Positions 1-7,497 of a DNA stretch of 64,000 bases are shown here, one piece after another. Numbering within the stretch: the stretch's first letter is position 1; each line of letters begins with the position of its first letter. This DNA comes from Corallococcus sp. EGB (lineage in GTDB: Bacteria; Myxococcota; Myxococcia; Myxococcales; Myxococcaceae). The stretch is from NCBI RefSeq assembly GCF_019968905.1, contig NZ_CP079946.1, positions 7,413,356 to 7,477,355 on the forward strand, in the 5' to 3' direction. The translations under genes and the position numbers were made by a program. The notes beneath the pieces are model-generated. The model made no database searches. It was not told where the DNA came from and worked only from the letters and a program-made list of their open reading frames with translations.

Positions 1-1675
1 GCTGCGTCAGCGCCTTCGCGTTCGCGGGGCTCGCCTTCGCCAGCTCCTGCGTGAAGCACGCCTTGCACGCCCACTTGAAGCGGTACGTGTCCACGTAGGC
101 GCGCAGGGCCTTGAGGAAGGCGCTGTCCCCCACGAGCTTGCGCGACGCGTGGTGCAAGAGCGGCGCCTTGCCGTACACGAGCGCGCCGTACTCCAGCTCG
201 CCGCCGTCGAAGTCGCCCGTGGGCCGGTCCGCGCGGCCGTCGCTGCCGCCCGCCAGGCGGAAGAACTGGTAGGGCATCACCAGGGCCTCGTTGCGCAGGG
301 ACTCGGCGGCCTCCGGGCCGTGGACCCACTCCATGTAGAGGAGCGCCGCGTACTGGGCCAGGGACTCGTCCACCACCGGGTCGTGGATGGGGTCCGAGCC
401 CACCAGCCCCGCGAAGTACTGGTGCGCCACCTCGTGCGCCACGGTGAACTCCAGCGTGCGCTCCAGGGATGCCCCCACCTGCGCGCCCACCTGCGACAGC
501 ATGCCGCCCGCGCCCTGCGCGTCCAGCATCTCCTGGAAGGCCTCCATGCCGGGCATGCCCACCAGCATGGACAGCGGGTCCTGCTTCGCGCGGTAGAGGG
601 ACGTGCCCACCGTCACCAGCCCGGGGAACTCCATGCCGCCCGCGCCGCCGCTCAAGGGCGCCTGCACGACGCGGAAGTGGGTGTAGGGCAGCGGCCCCAG
701 GCGCTTCTCGAACTCCGTCAGGGCCTGCGAGGCGTACTTGAGCACGCGCTTGCCCGTCGCCGCGTCCTGCGCCGCGAAGTGGCTCTCCACCGTGACGCCG
801 TTCACCGTGGCCGTGGCGGACTGGTAGCCGCGCGTCACCAGCACCGGGAAGTCGCGCACCGCCGCCGCCGCGAAGCTGTAGCGCACCCGGCCGTCGCGCT
901 CCGGCACCGCCCCCATGGGCGTCCCGGTGGCGTGCGCCGCCCACCCCGACGGCACGGTGAGCGTGGCCAGCACGTGCGCGGGCTCGTACAGCGCCAGGTC
1001 CCCCGTGCCCTGCGGGCCCGCCCACGGCTGCCCCTGGTCATCCACCGGCGGCACCTGCGGCACCACGCCCACCAGGCTCACCACGTCCGCCGTGGCGGAG
1101 AAGGCCCCGTGGTCATCCGCCCCGCCCTGGGCGCCGCCGCCCAAGAGGCCGCCCGCGCCCAGGAGCGACTCCGCGCCCGGCGCCGCCTTGGGCACCGAGC
1201 CCTTCACCGAGACCTCCAGCGACACCTTGTCGCCCGGGGCCACCGGCGGCTCCACCGCGATGCGCTGCAGCGTGGGCTCCGGCCCCAGCTCCAGCGCCAC
1301 GGCCTTCCCGTTGAGCTTCGCGCCGGACAGCGTCACCTGGCGGGAGCGGGTGTTGGGCGTCAGCCGCAGGTACAGCTCCGTCAGCGGACGCAGGCCTCTG
1401 GCGGTCAGCTCCACCTGCACCTTGCCCCAGACGCGCCGCTCCTTCGGCTCCACCTCCAGCTGCACGCGGTAGAGCGGCACGGACTCCAGTGGCCCCAGCG
1501 CCCGCGCGGCCCGGTCCCGCTCCTCCGGCTTCAGGTGCTGGAGGCACAGCTGCACCTCCGGCGCCACGCTGGCCACGCCGGGGATGGCGGGCGCGGCGGG
1601 AGCGGAAGGAGGGGCCGCGGCCCCAGGGCTCGCGACCAGCGCGCACAGCAGCCACCATCCGGGGAGGGTCCGCAT
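1..1675 (-). CDS. M1-family (gluzincin) zinc metallopeptidase, 3' end outside the window
   Basis: The frame is open on the minus strand from an ATG at 1675 to the left window edge, so the C-terminus is missing. The N-terminus (MRTLPGWWLLCALVAS) looks like a signal peptide, so the protein is probably exported. The zinc site HEVAH lies at about residues 414-418, and a glutamate in the VDES context follows at about 437. This gives the HEXXH-18-E spacing of M1 aminopeptidases. An upstream GGMEFPG stretch matches the GAMEN exopeptidase loop, here with the last residue changed. An in-frame ATG at 1684 is an alternative start. The substrate is unknown. The family cleaves N-terminal residues from peptides, but many myxobacterial members are uncharacterised. 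A small lipoprotein gene diverges from it at 1727. Confidence 0.85.
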   Translation of the reverse strand, partial: MRTLPGWWLLCALVASPGAAAPPSAPAAPAIPGVASVAPEVQLCLQHLKPEERDRAARALGPLESVPLYRVQLEVEPKERRVWGKVQVELTARGLRPLTELYLRLTPNTRSRQVTLSGAKLNGKAVALELGPEPTLQRIAVEPPVAPGDKVSLEVSVKGSVPKAAPGAESLLGAGGLLGGGAQGGADDHGAFSATADVVSLVGVVPQVPPVDDQGQPWAGPQGTGDLALYEPAHVLATLTVPSGWAAHATGTPMGAVPERDGRVRYSFAAAAVRDFPVLVTRGYQSATATVNGVTVESHFAAQDAATGKRVLKYASQALTEFEKRLGPLPYTHFRVVQAPLSGGAGGMEFPGLVTVGTSLYRAKQDPLSMLVGMPGMEAFQEMLDAQGAGGMLSQVGAQVGASLERTLEFTVAHEVAHQYFAGLVGSDPIHDPVVDESLAQYAALLYMEWVHGPEAAESLRNEALVMPYQFFRLAGGSDGRADRPTGDFDGGELEYGALVYGKAPLLHHASRKLVGDSAFLKALRAYVDTYRFKWACKACFTQELAKASPANAKALTQ

Positions 1676-1726
1676 GGGGGGCATGCTAATTGACCCCGTC
1701 CAGGGCCGCTCGCTACAAGCCTCCGG

Positions 1727-2323
1727 GTGCGCCACTCGCGAACGTTGACCCTCTCCGCCGCCGCGCTGAGCCTCCTGGCCTGCGCGAAGCAGGTCCCTCC
1801 GCCCACCGCCGCCCCGCCGCCTGAACCGCGCTCGGTCCAGCTGCTCAACGCCACGCCGGAGCGCGAGACGGCGACCCTGGAAGCGAAGCGTGAGGACGTG
1901 GAGGTGGACACCCGCGAGGGCGAGCGCACACCGCGCGTCGTCGCCACCGGTGAGACGCCGCAGCTGCTGCTGGACGGCGCCAGTGCGCGCCTCTGTGGAG
2001 ACGCGGCCTGCACGAAGGGCTTCTCCGTGGACAACTTCCTCCTGCTGGAGGTGCTGGACACGAAGGGGAAGGTGTCGCGCCGCGCCGCCGTGGGCTTCGC
2101 CGACAGCGTCTTCATGGGCAACGAGCAGGTGGACAACGTGGGCCGGCGCGCCTTCAGCTTCGAGCCCAACGAGGTGGACATCACCGCCCTGCTGCCGGAG
2201 TCCGAGCCCTTCCGCCTCCGCGCCACCGCGCTGGACTACTGGGGCGTGGGCCGCGTGACGAACGTCTTCCTGCGGATGGAGCCCGGCGCGGGCCGCGCCG
2301 AGGACGACCTGCGGGGCCACTGA
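1727..2323 (+). CDS. Small lipoprotein of unknown function
   Basis: This 198-residue product starts at a GTG, chosen because it is followed directly by a signal peptide with a lipobox (SLLACAK). The mature part opens with a Pro/Ala-rich linker. A compact region follows, with a possible disulphide pair in the LCGDAACTKG stretch. I recognise no domain. The gene diverges from the M1 peptidase with only about 50 bp between starts, so the two may share a promoter region. It converges on the PEGA gene, with a hairpin terminator between them. Confidence 0.7.
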   Translation: MRHSRTLTLSAAALSLLACAKQVPPPTAAPPPEPRSVQLLNATPERETATLEAKREDVEVDTREGERTPRVVATGETPQLLLDGASARLCGDAACTKGFSVDNFLLLEVLDTKGKVSRRAAVGFADSVFMGNEQVDNVGRRAFSFEPNEVDITALLPESEPFRLRATALDYWGVGRVTNVFLRMEPGAGRAEDDLRGH

Positions 2324-2346
2324 GCGCGGCCCCGGCGAACCCCAAG

Positions 2347-2372
2347 CGGACGCGGATGGACGTCCGCGTCCG
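2347..2372. terminator. Bidirectional hairpin between convergent genes
   Basis: A perfect 10-bp inverted repeat (CGGACGCGGA / TCCGCGTCCG) with a 6-nt loop lies in the 52-bp gap between two convergent genes. There is no real T-run, as is common in this GC-rich DNA. The position argues for termination of both transcripts. Confidence 0.6.
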
Positions 2373-2375
2373 GGT

Positions 2376-3395
2376 TCAGAAGCGCATGCCGTTCGCGGGC
2401 ATCACCGGGCGCAGGCTGGAGAATCCGATGGAGCCGTCGCACGGACCGCCGCACACGTCGTTCGAGGTGAGCTCCGCGGGGCTCCGGGTCGCCGCGTAGG
2501 CCCCGACGCCCGCCGCGGCGGCCACCACGCCCACGCCCACCCAGACGTACCACTTCTGGTACCAGGCCTTGCTGGTGCTCTCCTTCACCTCGGGCGGCTG
2601 CTCGGTGCCCAGCGCCAGCCCCGGCTGCTCCATCGGGGAAGCCGGCTTCGAGGGCTGCAGCACCGGCGAGCGAGGCGCGTCATTCGCTTGCGCCACCGAC
2701 GCGCTGGTGTCGGCGGAGGGACGCAGGCGCCCCTCCACGACGTAGAGCTGGCCGGCGCGGACGTTGATGTTCTTCACGTCCTTGAGCCCCGGCGCGCGGA
2801 ACTCGATTTCGTGCGGCCCCTGGGGCAGGGGATGGTTCTCGATGGGGGCGGCGCCCACGCGCGTCCCGTCCACGTACACCACGACGCGGGGCGCGTCCGC
2901 GCGCAGGGTGGCGAAGCCCGTCGCCGCTTCCAGCGAGACCATCAGGTCCGTGGTCAGGCCCGGCGCCAGCGTCACCTGCTGGACGAAGTCCGCGTAGTTC
3001 TGGCGACGCGCGACGACGGTGTGCTCCCCGGGCGTCAGCTCCAGCGGCGTCTGCGGGTTCACCTCCTGGCCGTCCACCGTCACCTTCGCGCCGCGCGCGT
3101 TGCTGCCCAGCTTGAGCGCGAGCGTGGCCGTCTGCGGCGTCGGGGCCTCGACGGTGGCCGTGGCGGCGTTCTTGCCCGCCTTGCCCTTGCGCATGCCCAC
3201 CTTCTCCTTATTGGGCGGCGTCTTGCGCTTCACCGTCGCCTTCGGAGGCTTCACCGCCTTCGTCTTGCCCTTGGACCTGGCGGGCTTCGTCTCCTCCGTG
3301 GGGGCGAGGAGATCATCATTGTCCTGGGCGAATGCCGCGGACGGCAGGGCCAGGGTGGCGACGAGTGAAAGGATGGCGAAGCGGCGAAGACTCAT
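2376..3395 (-). CDS. PEGA-domain protein, exported, membrane-anchored
   Basis: This is a 339-residue protein with an N-terminal signal peptide ending in AFAQ. A Lys/Pro-rich stretch (about 30-75) follows, then two PEGA-type beta domains (about 90-155 and 155-225), seen as VTVDGQEVNPQTPLELTPG and VYVDGTRVG. Near the C-terminus there is a transmembrane helix (WYVWVGVGVVAAAAGVGAYA) and a Cys-containing tail. PEGA domains are small Ig-like folds common in surface-layer and envelope proteins. Myxobacteria encode many next to kinases and in envelope operons. The ligand is unknown. It is probably monocistronic and diverges from the lipoprotein at 3479. Confidence 0.75.
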   Translation of the reverse strand: MSLRRFAILSLVATLALPSAAFAQDNDDLLAPTEETKPARSKGKTKAVKPPKATVKRKTPPNKEKVGMRKGKAGKNAATATVEAPTPQTATLALKLGSNARGAKVTVDGQEVNPQTPLELTPGEHTVVARRQNYADFVQQVTLAPGLTTDLMVSLEAATGFATLRADAPRVVVYVDGTRVGAAPIENHPLPQGPHEIEFRAPGLKDVKNINVRAGQLYVVEGRLRPSADTSASVAQANDAPRSPVLQPSKPASPMEQPGLALGTEQPPEVKESTSKAWYQKWYVWVGVGVVAAAAGVGAYAATRSPAELTSNDVCGGPCDGSIGFSSLRPVMPANGMRF

Positions 3396-3478
3396 GTCGG
3401 ACCGAAGGTTAGAGAGTCATCCCAGGGGAAGCAAACACCGTCCCACCGGGCCGTCGGTTGGGAGAATATCCGCGCTCC

Positions 3479-4006
3479 ATGCACCGCGCCCTCGTCACCC
3501 TCCCCCTTGGCCTCTGTGTTCTCTCGCTCGCGGCCTGTCCGGGCAAGGCCCCTCCCCGGGTGGAGACCGCCACGGCCTCCACGCCGCCGCCCATCCACGT
3601 GCCGCCCGGGTGTGAGAAGGACCAGTCCGGCGAGTACCACCACGCGCAGAACCCGGCCTTCCGCTACCTGGGCAGGGACGACGGCCGCACCCTGTCGCTC
3701 GCGGTGGTGCGCGCGTGGTCGGACGGGGGTGTGGAGTCCCCGGACGCAGGGTCCGTGGGCATCGTGCTCACCCGCACACCAGAGGGCTTCGTGGGCGAGA
3801 CGCGCGCCACCGGCTTCAGCGCCTCCGGCACGCCCTGCCCCGTCGCCTTCCCCACGGAGGCGGTGGCCTGCACCGACGCCGGCCTCACGCTGAGGGCCGC
3901 GTCCAGCACCGCCATCGACGAGGGCTGCCGCCCCGCCACCTCCGGCCCCGCCCCGGTGCGCCAGGAGCAGGTGCTGCTGCGCGGCGCGCCCGACGCGGGC
4001 CTGTAA
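3479..4006 (+). CDS. Lipoprotein of unknown function
   Basis: The product is 175 residues with a clear lipobox (LSLAAC). The ATG at 3479 is preferred over the one at 3458 because it begins the basic n-region of the signal peptide (MHRALVT). The mature protein is Pro/Ala-rich, carries scattered cysteines and resembles no family I know. Similar short Asp/Gly-rich lipoproteins recur throughout this window. It converges on the GT2 gene. Confidence 0.65.
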   Translation: MHRALVTLPLGLCVLSLAACPGKAPPRVETATASTPPPIHVPPGCEKDQSGEYHHAQNPAFRYLGRDDGRTLSLAVVRAWSDGGVESPDAGSVGIVLTRTPEGFVGETRATGFSASGTPCPVAFPTEAVACTDAGLTLRAASSTAIDEGCRPATSGPAPVRQEQVLLRGAPDAGL

Positions 4007-4022
4007 GTCCCCCGCCCCAAAG

Positions 4023-4078
4023 CACCGCGCCGCCCTCCCCGCCCTGGAGGCCCAGGTGGGAAGCGGCGGCGCGAGGTG
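4023..4078. terminator. Possible bidirectional terminator structure
   Basis: GCGCCGCC (4027-4034) pairs with GGCGGCGC (4065-4072). It is flanked by CACC/GGTG, with an inner CCTGG/CCAGG stem. The structure fills the gap between convergent genes ending at 4006 and 4101. There is no T-run, so this is a position-based guess. Confidence 0.35.
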
Positions 4079-4100
4079 GACGCGGAGGCGCCGCGGTGGC

Positions 4101-5624
4101 TCAGGCCGCCTGGCGCGGCTGCTCCTCGGAGGACGCCACGGCGGGGGCGGCCTCCGCCACCTTGGCCCGGCCCGCCAGCCCCTGCATCAGGCTGGACACG
4201 CCCACGTAGAGGAAGCCCGCCAGGAACAGGATGATGAAGGGCACCGACGTGTAGATGCGCGCGTCGATGGCGAACCACAGCGCCCCGGTGAAGTAGGCGG
4301 CGAAGAGCAGCTCCACCACCGGCATCAGCGTCTTGCTGCCCCGGTAGCTCTTCTTCACGGCCTTGACGCTCTTGCCCTCCGCGCCCGTCTTCGGCGTGCG
4401 CGCGAAGCCCGACTGCTGGTTGAGCAGCGCCTCGCCCACGGCCTTCGCGTTGTTGATGGCCAGGCCGATGCCCAGGCTCATCAGGAAGGGCAGGTACTTG
4501 AAGCGCTCCCAGCCCTTCACGCCGCGCTCGCGCTGGGCGGCCACGTAGAAGACGCAGACGCTGGCCGTCGCGGTGATGAAGAAGGGCAGGTCCAGAAACA
4601 GCGTGCCGTACAGGCCGTGCTGGAAGCGCACCACCATGCTGATGGGCATCAGCACGGACAGGAGCACCATCAACAGGTAGGCCATGTTGTTGGTGAGGTG
4701 GAAGAAGGCCTCGCGCTTCACCAGCAGCGGCAGGTCGCTCTTGAGGATGGTGGGCAGCAGCTTCTTCGCCGTCTGGATGGAGCCCTTGGCCCAGCGGTGC
4801 TGCTGGCTCTTGAAGGCGTTCATGTCCACCGGCACCTCCGCCGGGGAGATGACCTCCGGGAGGAACACGAACTGCCAGCCCTTCAGCTGGGCGCGGTAGG
4901 ACAGGTCCAGGTCCTCCGTGAGCGTGTCGTGCTGCCAGCCGCCCGCGTCCGCGATGGTGGAGCGGCGCCAGATGCCCGCGGTGCCGTTGAAGTTGAAGAA
5001 GCAGCCGGCGCGGTTGCGCGCGGTGTGCTCGATGATGAAGTGCCCGTCCAGGAAGATGCTCTGCGCCTGCGTGAGGATGCTGAACTCACGGTTCAGGTGG
5101 CCCCAGCGCACCTGCACCATGCCCACCTTCGCGTCCGCGAAGAAGGGCACCGTGCGCATCAGGAAGTCGGGGCTGGGGACGAAGTCCGCGTCGAACACCG
5201 CCACGTACTCGCCCGAGGCCAGCTTGAGGCCGTTCTCCAGCGCGCCCGCCTTGAAGCCCTGGCGGTTGACGCGGTGGATGTAGACGATGTCGTGGCCCTT
5301 CTGACGGTGGCGCTCCACGCACGCGCGCGCGATGGCGCACGTCTCGTCCGTGGAGTCGTCCAGCACCTGGATCTCCAGCAGCTCGCGCGGGTAGTCGATG
5401 CGGCACACCGACTCCACCAGGCGCTCCACCACGTACATCTCGTTGAAGATGGGCAGCTGGATGGTGACCCTGGGCAGCGCCTTCAGCGTGCCGTTGGGGG
5501 TCGGCAGCTTGAACTTGTGGCGGTAATACAGGAACGCCATGCGGTAGCGGTGAGAGCCGTAGACCCCCAGCACGCTCAGCAGGCAGAAGTAGACTGCCAG
5601 GAAGATGATCTCGACGGTGGTCAT
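4101..5624 (-). CDS. Processive family 2 glycosyltransferase (CESA/CSLA-like)
   Basis: A 507-residue integral-membrane glycosyltransferase. It has an N-terminal membrane helix (residues 5-25), then a GT2 domain with the four expected signatures: DDSTD (nucleotide-sugar binding), DADF (metal/UDP), EDLDLSYR (acceptor/catalytic Asp) and QQHRW (the Q-x-x-R-W of processive enzymes). At least four C-terminal membrane helices follow. The order matches plant CSLA glucomannan synthases and bacterial cellulose-synthase-like enzymes that extrude a beta-linked polysaccharide. The sugar specificity cannot be read from sequence. No BcsB or PilZ partner lies next to it. A good sigma-70 promoter sits about 170 bp upstream. 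Confidence 0.85.
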   Translation of the reverse strand: MTTVEIIFLAVYFCLLSVLGVYGSHRYRMAFLYYRHKFKLPTPNGTLKALPRVTIQLPIFNEMYVVERLVESVCRIDYPRELLEIQVLDDSTDETCAIARACVERHRQKGHDIVYIHRVNRQGFKAGALENGLKLASGEYVAVFDADFVPSPDFLMRTVPFFADAKVGMVQVRWGHLNREFSILTQAQSIFLDGHFIIEHTARNRAGCFFNFNGTAGIWRRSTIADAGGWQHDTLTEDLDLSYRAQLKGWQFVFLPEVISPAEVPVDMNAFKSQQHRWAKGSIQTAKKLLPTILKSDLPLLVKREAFFHLTNNMAYLLMVLLSVLMPISMVVRFQHGLYGTLFLDLPFFITATASVCVFYVAAQRERGVKGWERFKYLPFLMSLGIGLAINNAKAVGEALLNQQSGFARTPKTGAEGKSVKAVKKSYRGSKTLMPVVELLFAAYFTGALWFAIDARIYTSVPFIILFLAGFLYVGVSSLMQGLAGRAKVAEAAPAVASSEEQPRQAA

Positions 5625-5794
5625 CGGTGACGCTCAGCCCCTCCCGCTGGCCCTGTCGCCAGCGGTCCTACCAGACGTGGCGGCTAGCCCGACCGACCGC
5701 TCACGCTGACCGCCGCCTGTGGGTCTGCTGAGCCCCGCCCCGTATGTGCCCGTAAAGACAGGGCTTTGACCTTCCGGCTACTGATCGCCGGCGG

Positions 5795-5823
5795 ACAATA
5801 GGGAGCCACCCGGGTCGTGTCAA
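5795..5823 (-). promoter_or_regulatory. Sigma-70-type promoter for the GT2 gene
   Basis: On the minus strand a perfect -35 (TTGACA, 5823-5818) is followed after exactly 17 bp by TATTGT (5800-5795), a 4/6 match to TATAAT. This is one of the best vegetative-type promoters in the window. It would start transcription about 165 nt upstream of the GT2 ATG. Confidence 0.65.
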
Positions 5824-5861
5824 ACTATTCCCCGGATTCGAGAGGCTTTGAATGGCGGCTT

Positions 5862-5896
5862 TGACGCAGGTTGTCACCCTCTTCTTCCCTGCGTCA
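5862..5896. repeat. 9-bp inverted repeat upstream of the GT2 promoter
   Basis: TGACGCAGG (5862-5870) and CCTGCGTCA (5888-5896) are perfect inverted copies separated by 17 bp. They lie about 40 bp upstream of the -35 box. The repeat could be an activator site for the glycosyltransferase gene or a weak terminator for ddl. The low GC of the spacer and the missing T-run favour a protein-binding site. Confidence 0.45.
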
Positions 5897-5942
5897 GGGC
5901 GATTCCGAGACGACGTCCCGGGTGCTCCGCGCGGCGCAGGAC

Positions 5943-6920
5943 CTAGCGGGCCGCGCGCAGGGGCACGGGCACCATGGGCGCGAGGGGCAGGCCCTCCGCG
6001 ACGTGGGACTCGTCGCGGGTGGCGAGCTCCAGCACGCCCTGCACCAGCACCGGGAAGTCCAGGCCCGCGCGGGCGGCGATCTTCGGCAGGAGGCTGGTCG
6101 GGGTGAAGCCCGGCAGGGTGTTCACCTCCAGGACGACGTCGTTCTCCGTGTCGGAGCACATCAGGTCCACGCGGCCGTAGCCCCGGCAGCCCAGGGCGCG
6201 GTACGCCGCGAGCGCGAGCGACTCCACGTTGACGCGGCGGGTGTCGGACAGCCGGGGCGGGAGGAAGTACTGGGCGCCGCCGCCCTTGTACTTCGCCTCG
6301 TAGTCGAAGCCCTCGCGCGGGTAGGACACCTCGCAGCTGCCCAGCACGCAGTCGCCGAGGATGCCCACGGTCACCTCCTGGCCCTGGATGAAGCGCTCCA
6401 CCAGGGCCTCCCCGCCGTAGCGGCACGCCTGGGCCACCGCGGGCACCAGCGCCCCGGCGTCATGCACCACGGACAGGCCCACGGACGAGCCGCCCTTCGC
6501 GGGCTTGACCACGCAGGGGAAGCCGCTGTCGCCGTGCAGCTCCAGCGCGCGCTCCGCGTCCTCCCGGGCCACCCGGTAGCCCCGGGGCGAGGCCAGGTTG
6601 TGAAGCTGGAAGAGCTTCTTCGCCATGGGCTTGTCCATGGCCAGCGCGGAGGCGAGCACGCCGGAGCCGGTGTACGGAATCTCCAGCAGCTCCAGCAGGC
6701 CCTGCACGCGGCCGTCCTCGCCCATGCGGCCGTGCAGCGCGATGAAGGCCACGTCGATGTCCGCCGCGCGCAGCGCCCGGTCCAGGCCGGGGCCCGCGAA
6801 GACGCGGGTGACGGTGTGCCCCAGGGCCTCCAGGGCCGCCACCACGGCCTCCCCTGTCTTGAGCGAAATCTCCCGCTCCTCGCCCCACCCGCCCATCAGC
6901 ACTCCCACGCGCTTGCCCAT
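5943..6920 (-). CDS. ddl: D-alanine--D-alanine ligase
   Basis: A 325-residue ATP-grasp ligase that makes the D-Ala-D-Ala dipeptide for peptidoglycan precursors in the cytoplasm. The N-terminal fold carries VGVLMGGWGEEREISL and the loop ALHGRMGEDG. The central ATP-grasp part shows KPAKGGSSVG and the ligand region includes EVNTLPGFTP. All are family signatures. The start at 6920 (MGKRVGV) is preferred over 6971 because an AAGGAGG ribosome site lies 10 nt upstream, and because homologues begin at this point. It stands alone here, away from the mur/fts division cluster. The glutamate racemase gene, also for D-amino acid supply, is about 10 kb away. Confidence 0.93.
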   Translation of the reverse strand: MGKRVGVLMGGWGEEREISLKTGEAVVAALEALGHTVTRVFAGPGLDRALRAADIDVAFIALHGRMGEDGRVQGLLELLEIPYTGSGVLASALAMDKPMAKKLFQLHNLASPRGYRVAREDAERALELHGDSGFPCVVKPAKGGSSVGLSVVHDAGALVPAVAQACRYGGEALVERFIQGQEVTVGILGDCVLGSCEVSYPREGFDYEAKYKGGGAQYFLPPRLSDTRRVNVESLALAAYRALGCRGYGRVDLMCSDTENDVVLEVNTLPGFTPTSLLPKIAARAGLDFPVLVQGVLELATRDESHVAEGLPLAPMVPVPLRAAR

Positions 6921-7219
6921 GTCGATGATGCCTCCTTGGGCCCGCGTCAGAGCACGGATGATGCCACGCACCGGCGGTCCGCTCCGGCGCGGACATCGCG
7001 TTCAAGCGGCTGGAATGACAGGGGTTTCCACCGGGCCATCCGAGGGCAGGCGGCCGTGTCCGGGGGGACACGGCGCGGCCCGGCGGCCACGTGCGGGAGT
7101 GTTGACAGGGCCCCACCCCCGGGGGCCCCTGGAGGCAGGGGCCACCCTGGCGCGGCGAAAACGGGCGAGGGGCGCGGCACCGGCGCGGGGACCGGTGCCG
7201 CGAACCACCACGCGGGACG
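6921..7219. other. Intergenic region upstream of ddl
   Basis: About 300 bp between the lipoprotein stop and the ddl start, both on the minus strand. It contains the strong terminator at 7174-7201 and a second GC hairpin at 7124-7143 (GGCCCCTG / CAGGGGCC). I found no convincing promoter for ddl on the minus strand. Confidence 0.5.
7174..7201 (-). terminator. Rho-independent-like terminator after the lipoprotein gene
   Basis: A perfect 10-bp stem (GCGGCACCGG / CCGGTGCCGC) with an 8-nt loop lies 18 bp past the lipoprotein stop codon at 7220. A short TTTT follows about 15 nt later on the minus strand. Confidence 0.65.
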
Positions 7220-7495
7220 TCAGCCGCCGTCCGACAGGCCGGCGTCCGTCTCGTCACCGGCGTCGGACGTGCCGCCGTCGCCAGTCCCGGCGTCGGACGT
7301 GCCGCCGTCGCCAGTCCCGGCGTCGGAGGGGGTGGCGTCCGCGGAGACGCAGATCTCGTTGCGGCAGACGTAGCCCTCCAGGCAGTGGCCCCGGTCACAG
7401 GGCTGCCCTTCCGGGTCGAAGCTCACGAGCAGGCTGCAGGCGGACAGGCCCAGGGCGAGGGCCGAGGGAACGATGAGCGATGAAAGGCGGCGCAT
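7220..7495 (-). CDS. Small Asp/Gly/Thr-repeat lipoprotein
   Basis: A 91-residue lipoprotein with lipobox LSACS, a four-cysteine segment (CDRGHCLEGYVCRNEIC) and a low-complexity tail built of a repeated 10-residue unit (GDGGTSDAGT). The cysteine segment resembles the short Cys-rich heads seen on many myxobacterial surface lipoproteins. It starts 2 nt after the stop of the PEGA/coiled-coil gene, so the two are probably co-transcribed and translationally coupled. No enzymatic domain is visible. Confidence 0.7.
   Translation of the reverse strand: MRRLSSLIVPSALALGLSACSLLVSFDPEGQPCDRGHCLEGYVCRNEICVSADATPSDAGTGDGGTSDAGTGDGGTSDAGDETDAGLSDGG
7261..7320. repeat. Tandem 30-bp repeat (two exact copies) inside the lipoprotein gene
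   Basis: Two identical 30-bp units (7261-7290 and 7291-7320) encode the repeated Gly-Asp-Gly-Gly-Thr-Ser-Asp-Ala-Gly-Thr block. A partial third copy begins at 7321. Slippage here would change tail length without shifting the frame. Confidence 0.8.
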
Positions 7496-7497
7496 GG

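Larger units (their letters stand above)
5625..5942. other. Intergenic region upstream of the GT2 gene
   Basis: This 318-bp stretch lies between the 3' end of ddl and the GT2 start, both on the minus strand. I see no coding sequence. It holds a strong sigma-70-like promoter at 5795-5823 and a 9-bp inverted repeat at 5862-5896, leaving a leader of about 165 nt ahead of the GT2 start codon. Confidence 0.6.

Noticed and set aside
149-1693. A 514-residue plus-strand frame at the left edge
   Set aside because: The minus strand encodes a full M1 metallopeptidase with HEXXH and GxMEx motifs in the same DNA. The plus frame is Arg/His/Ala-rich noise.
7102-7107. TTGACA on the plus strand upstream of 7220
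   Set aside because: There is no -10 within 15-19 bp, and the genes downstream of it run in the opposite direction.
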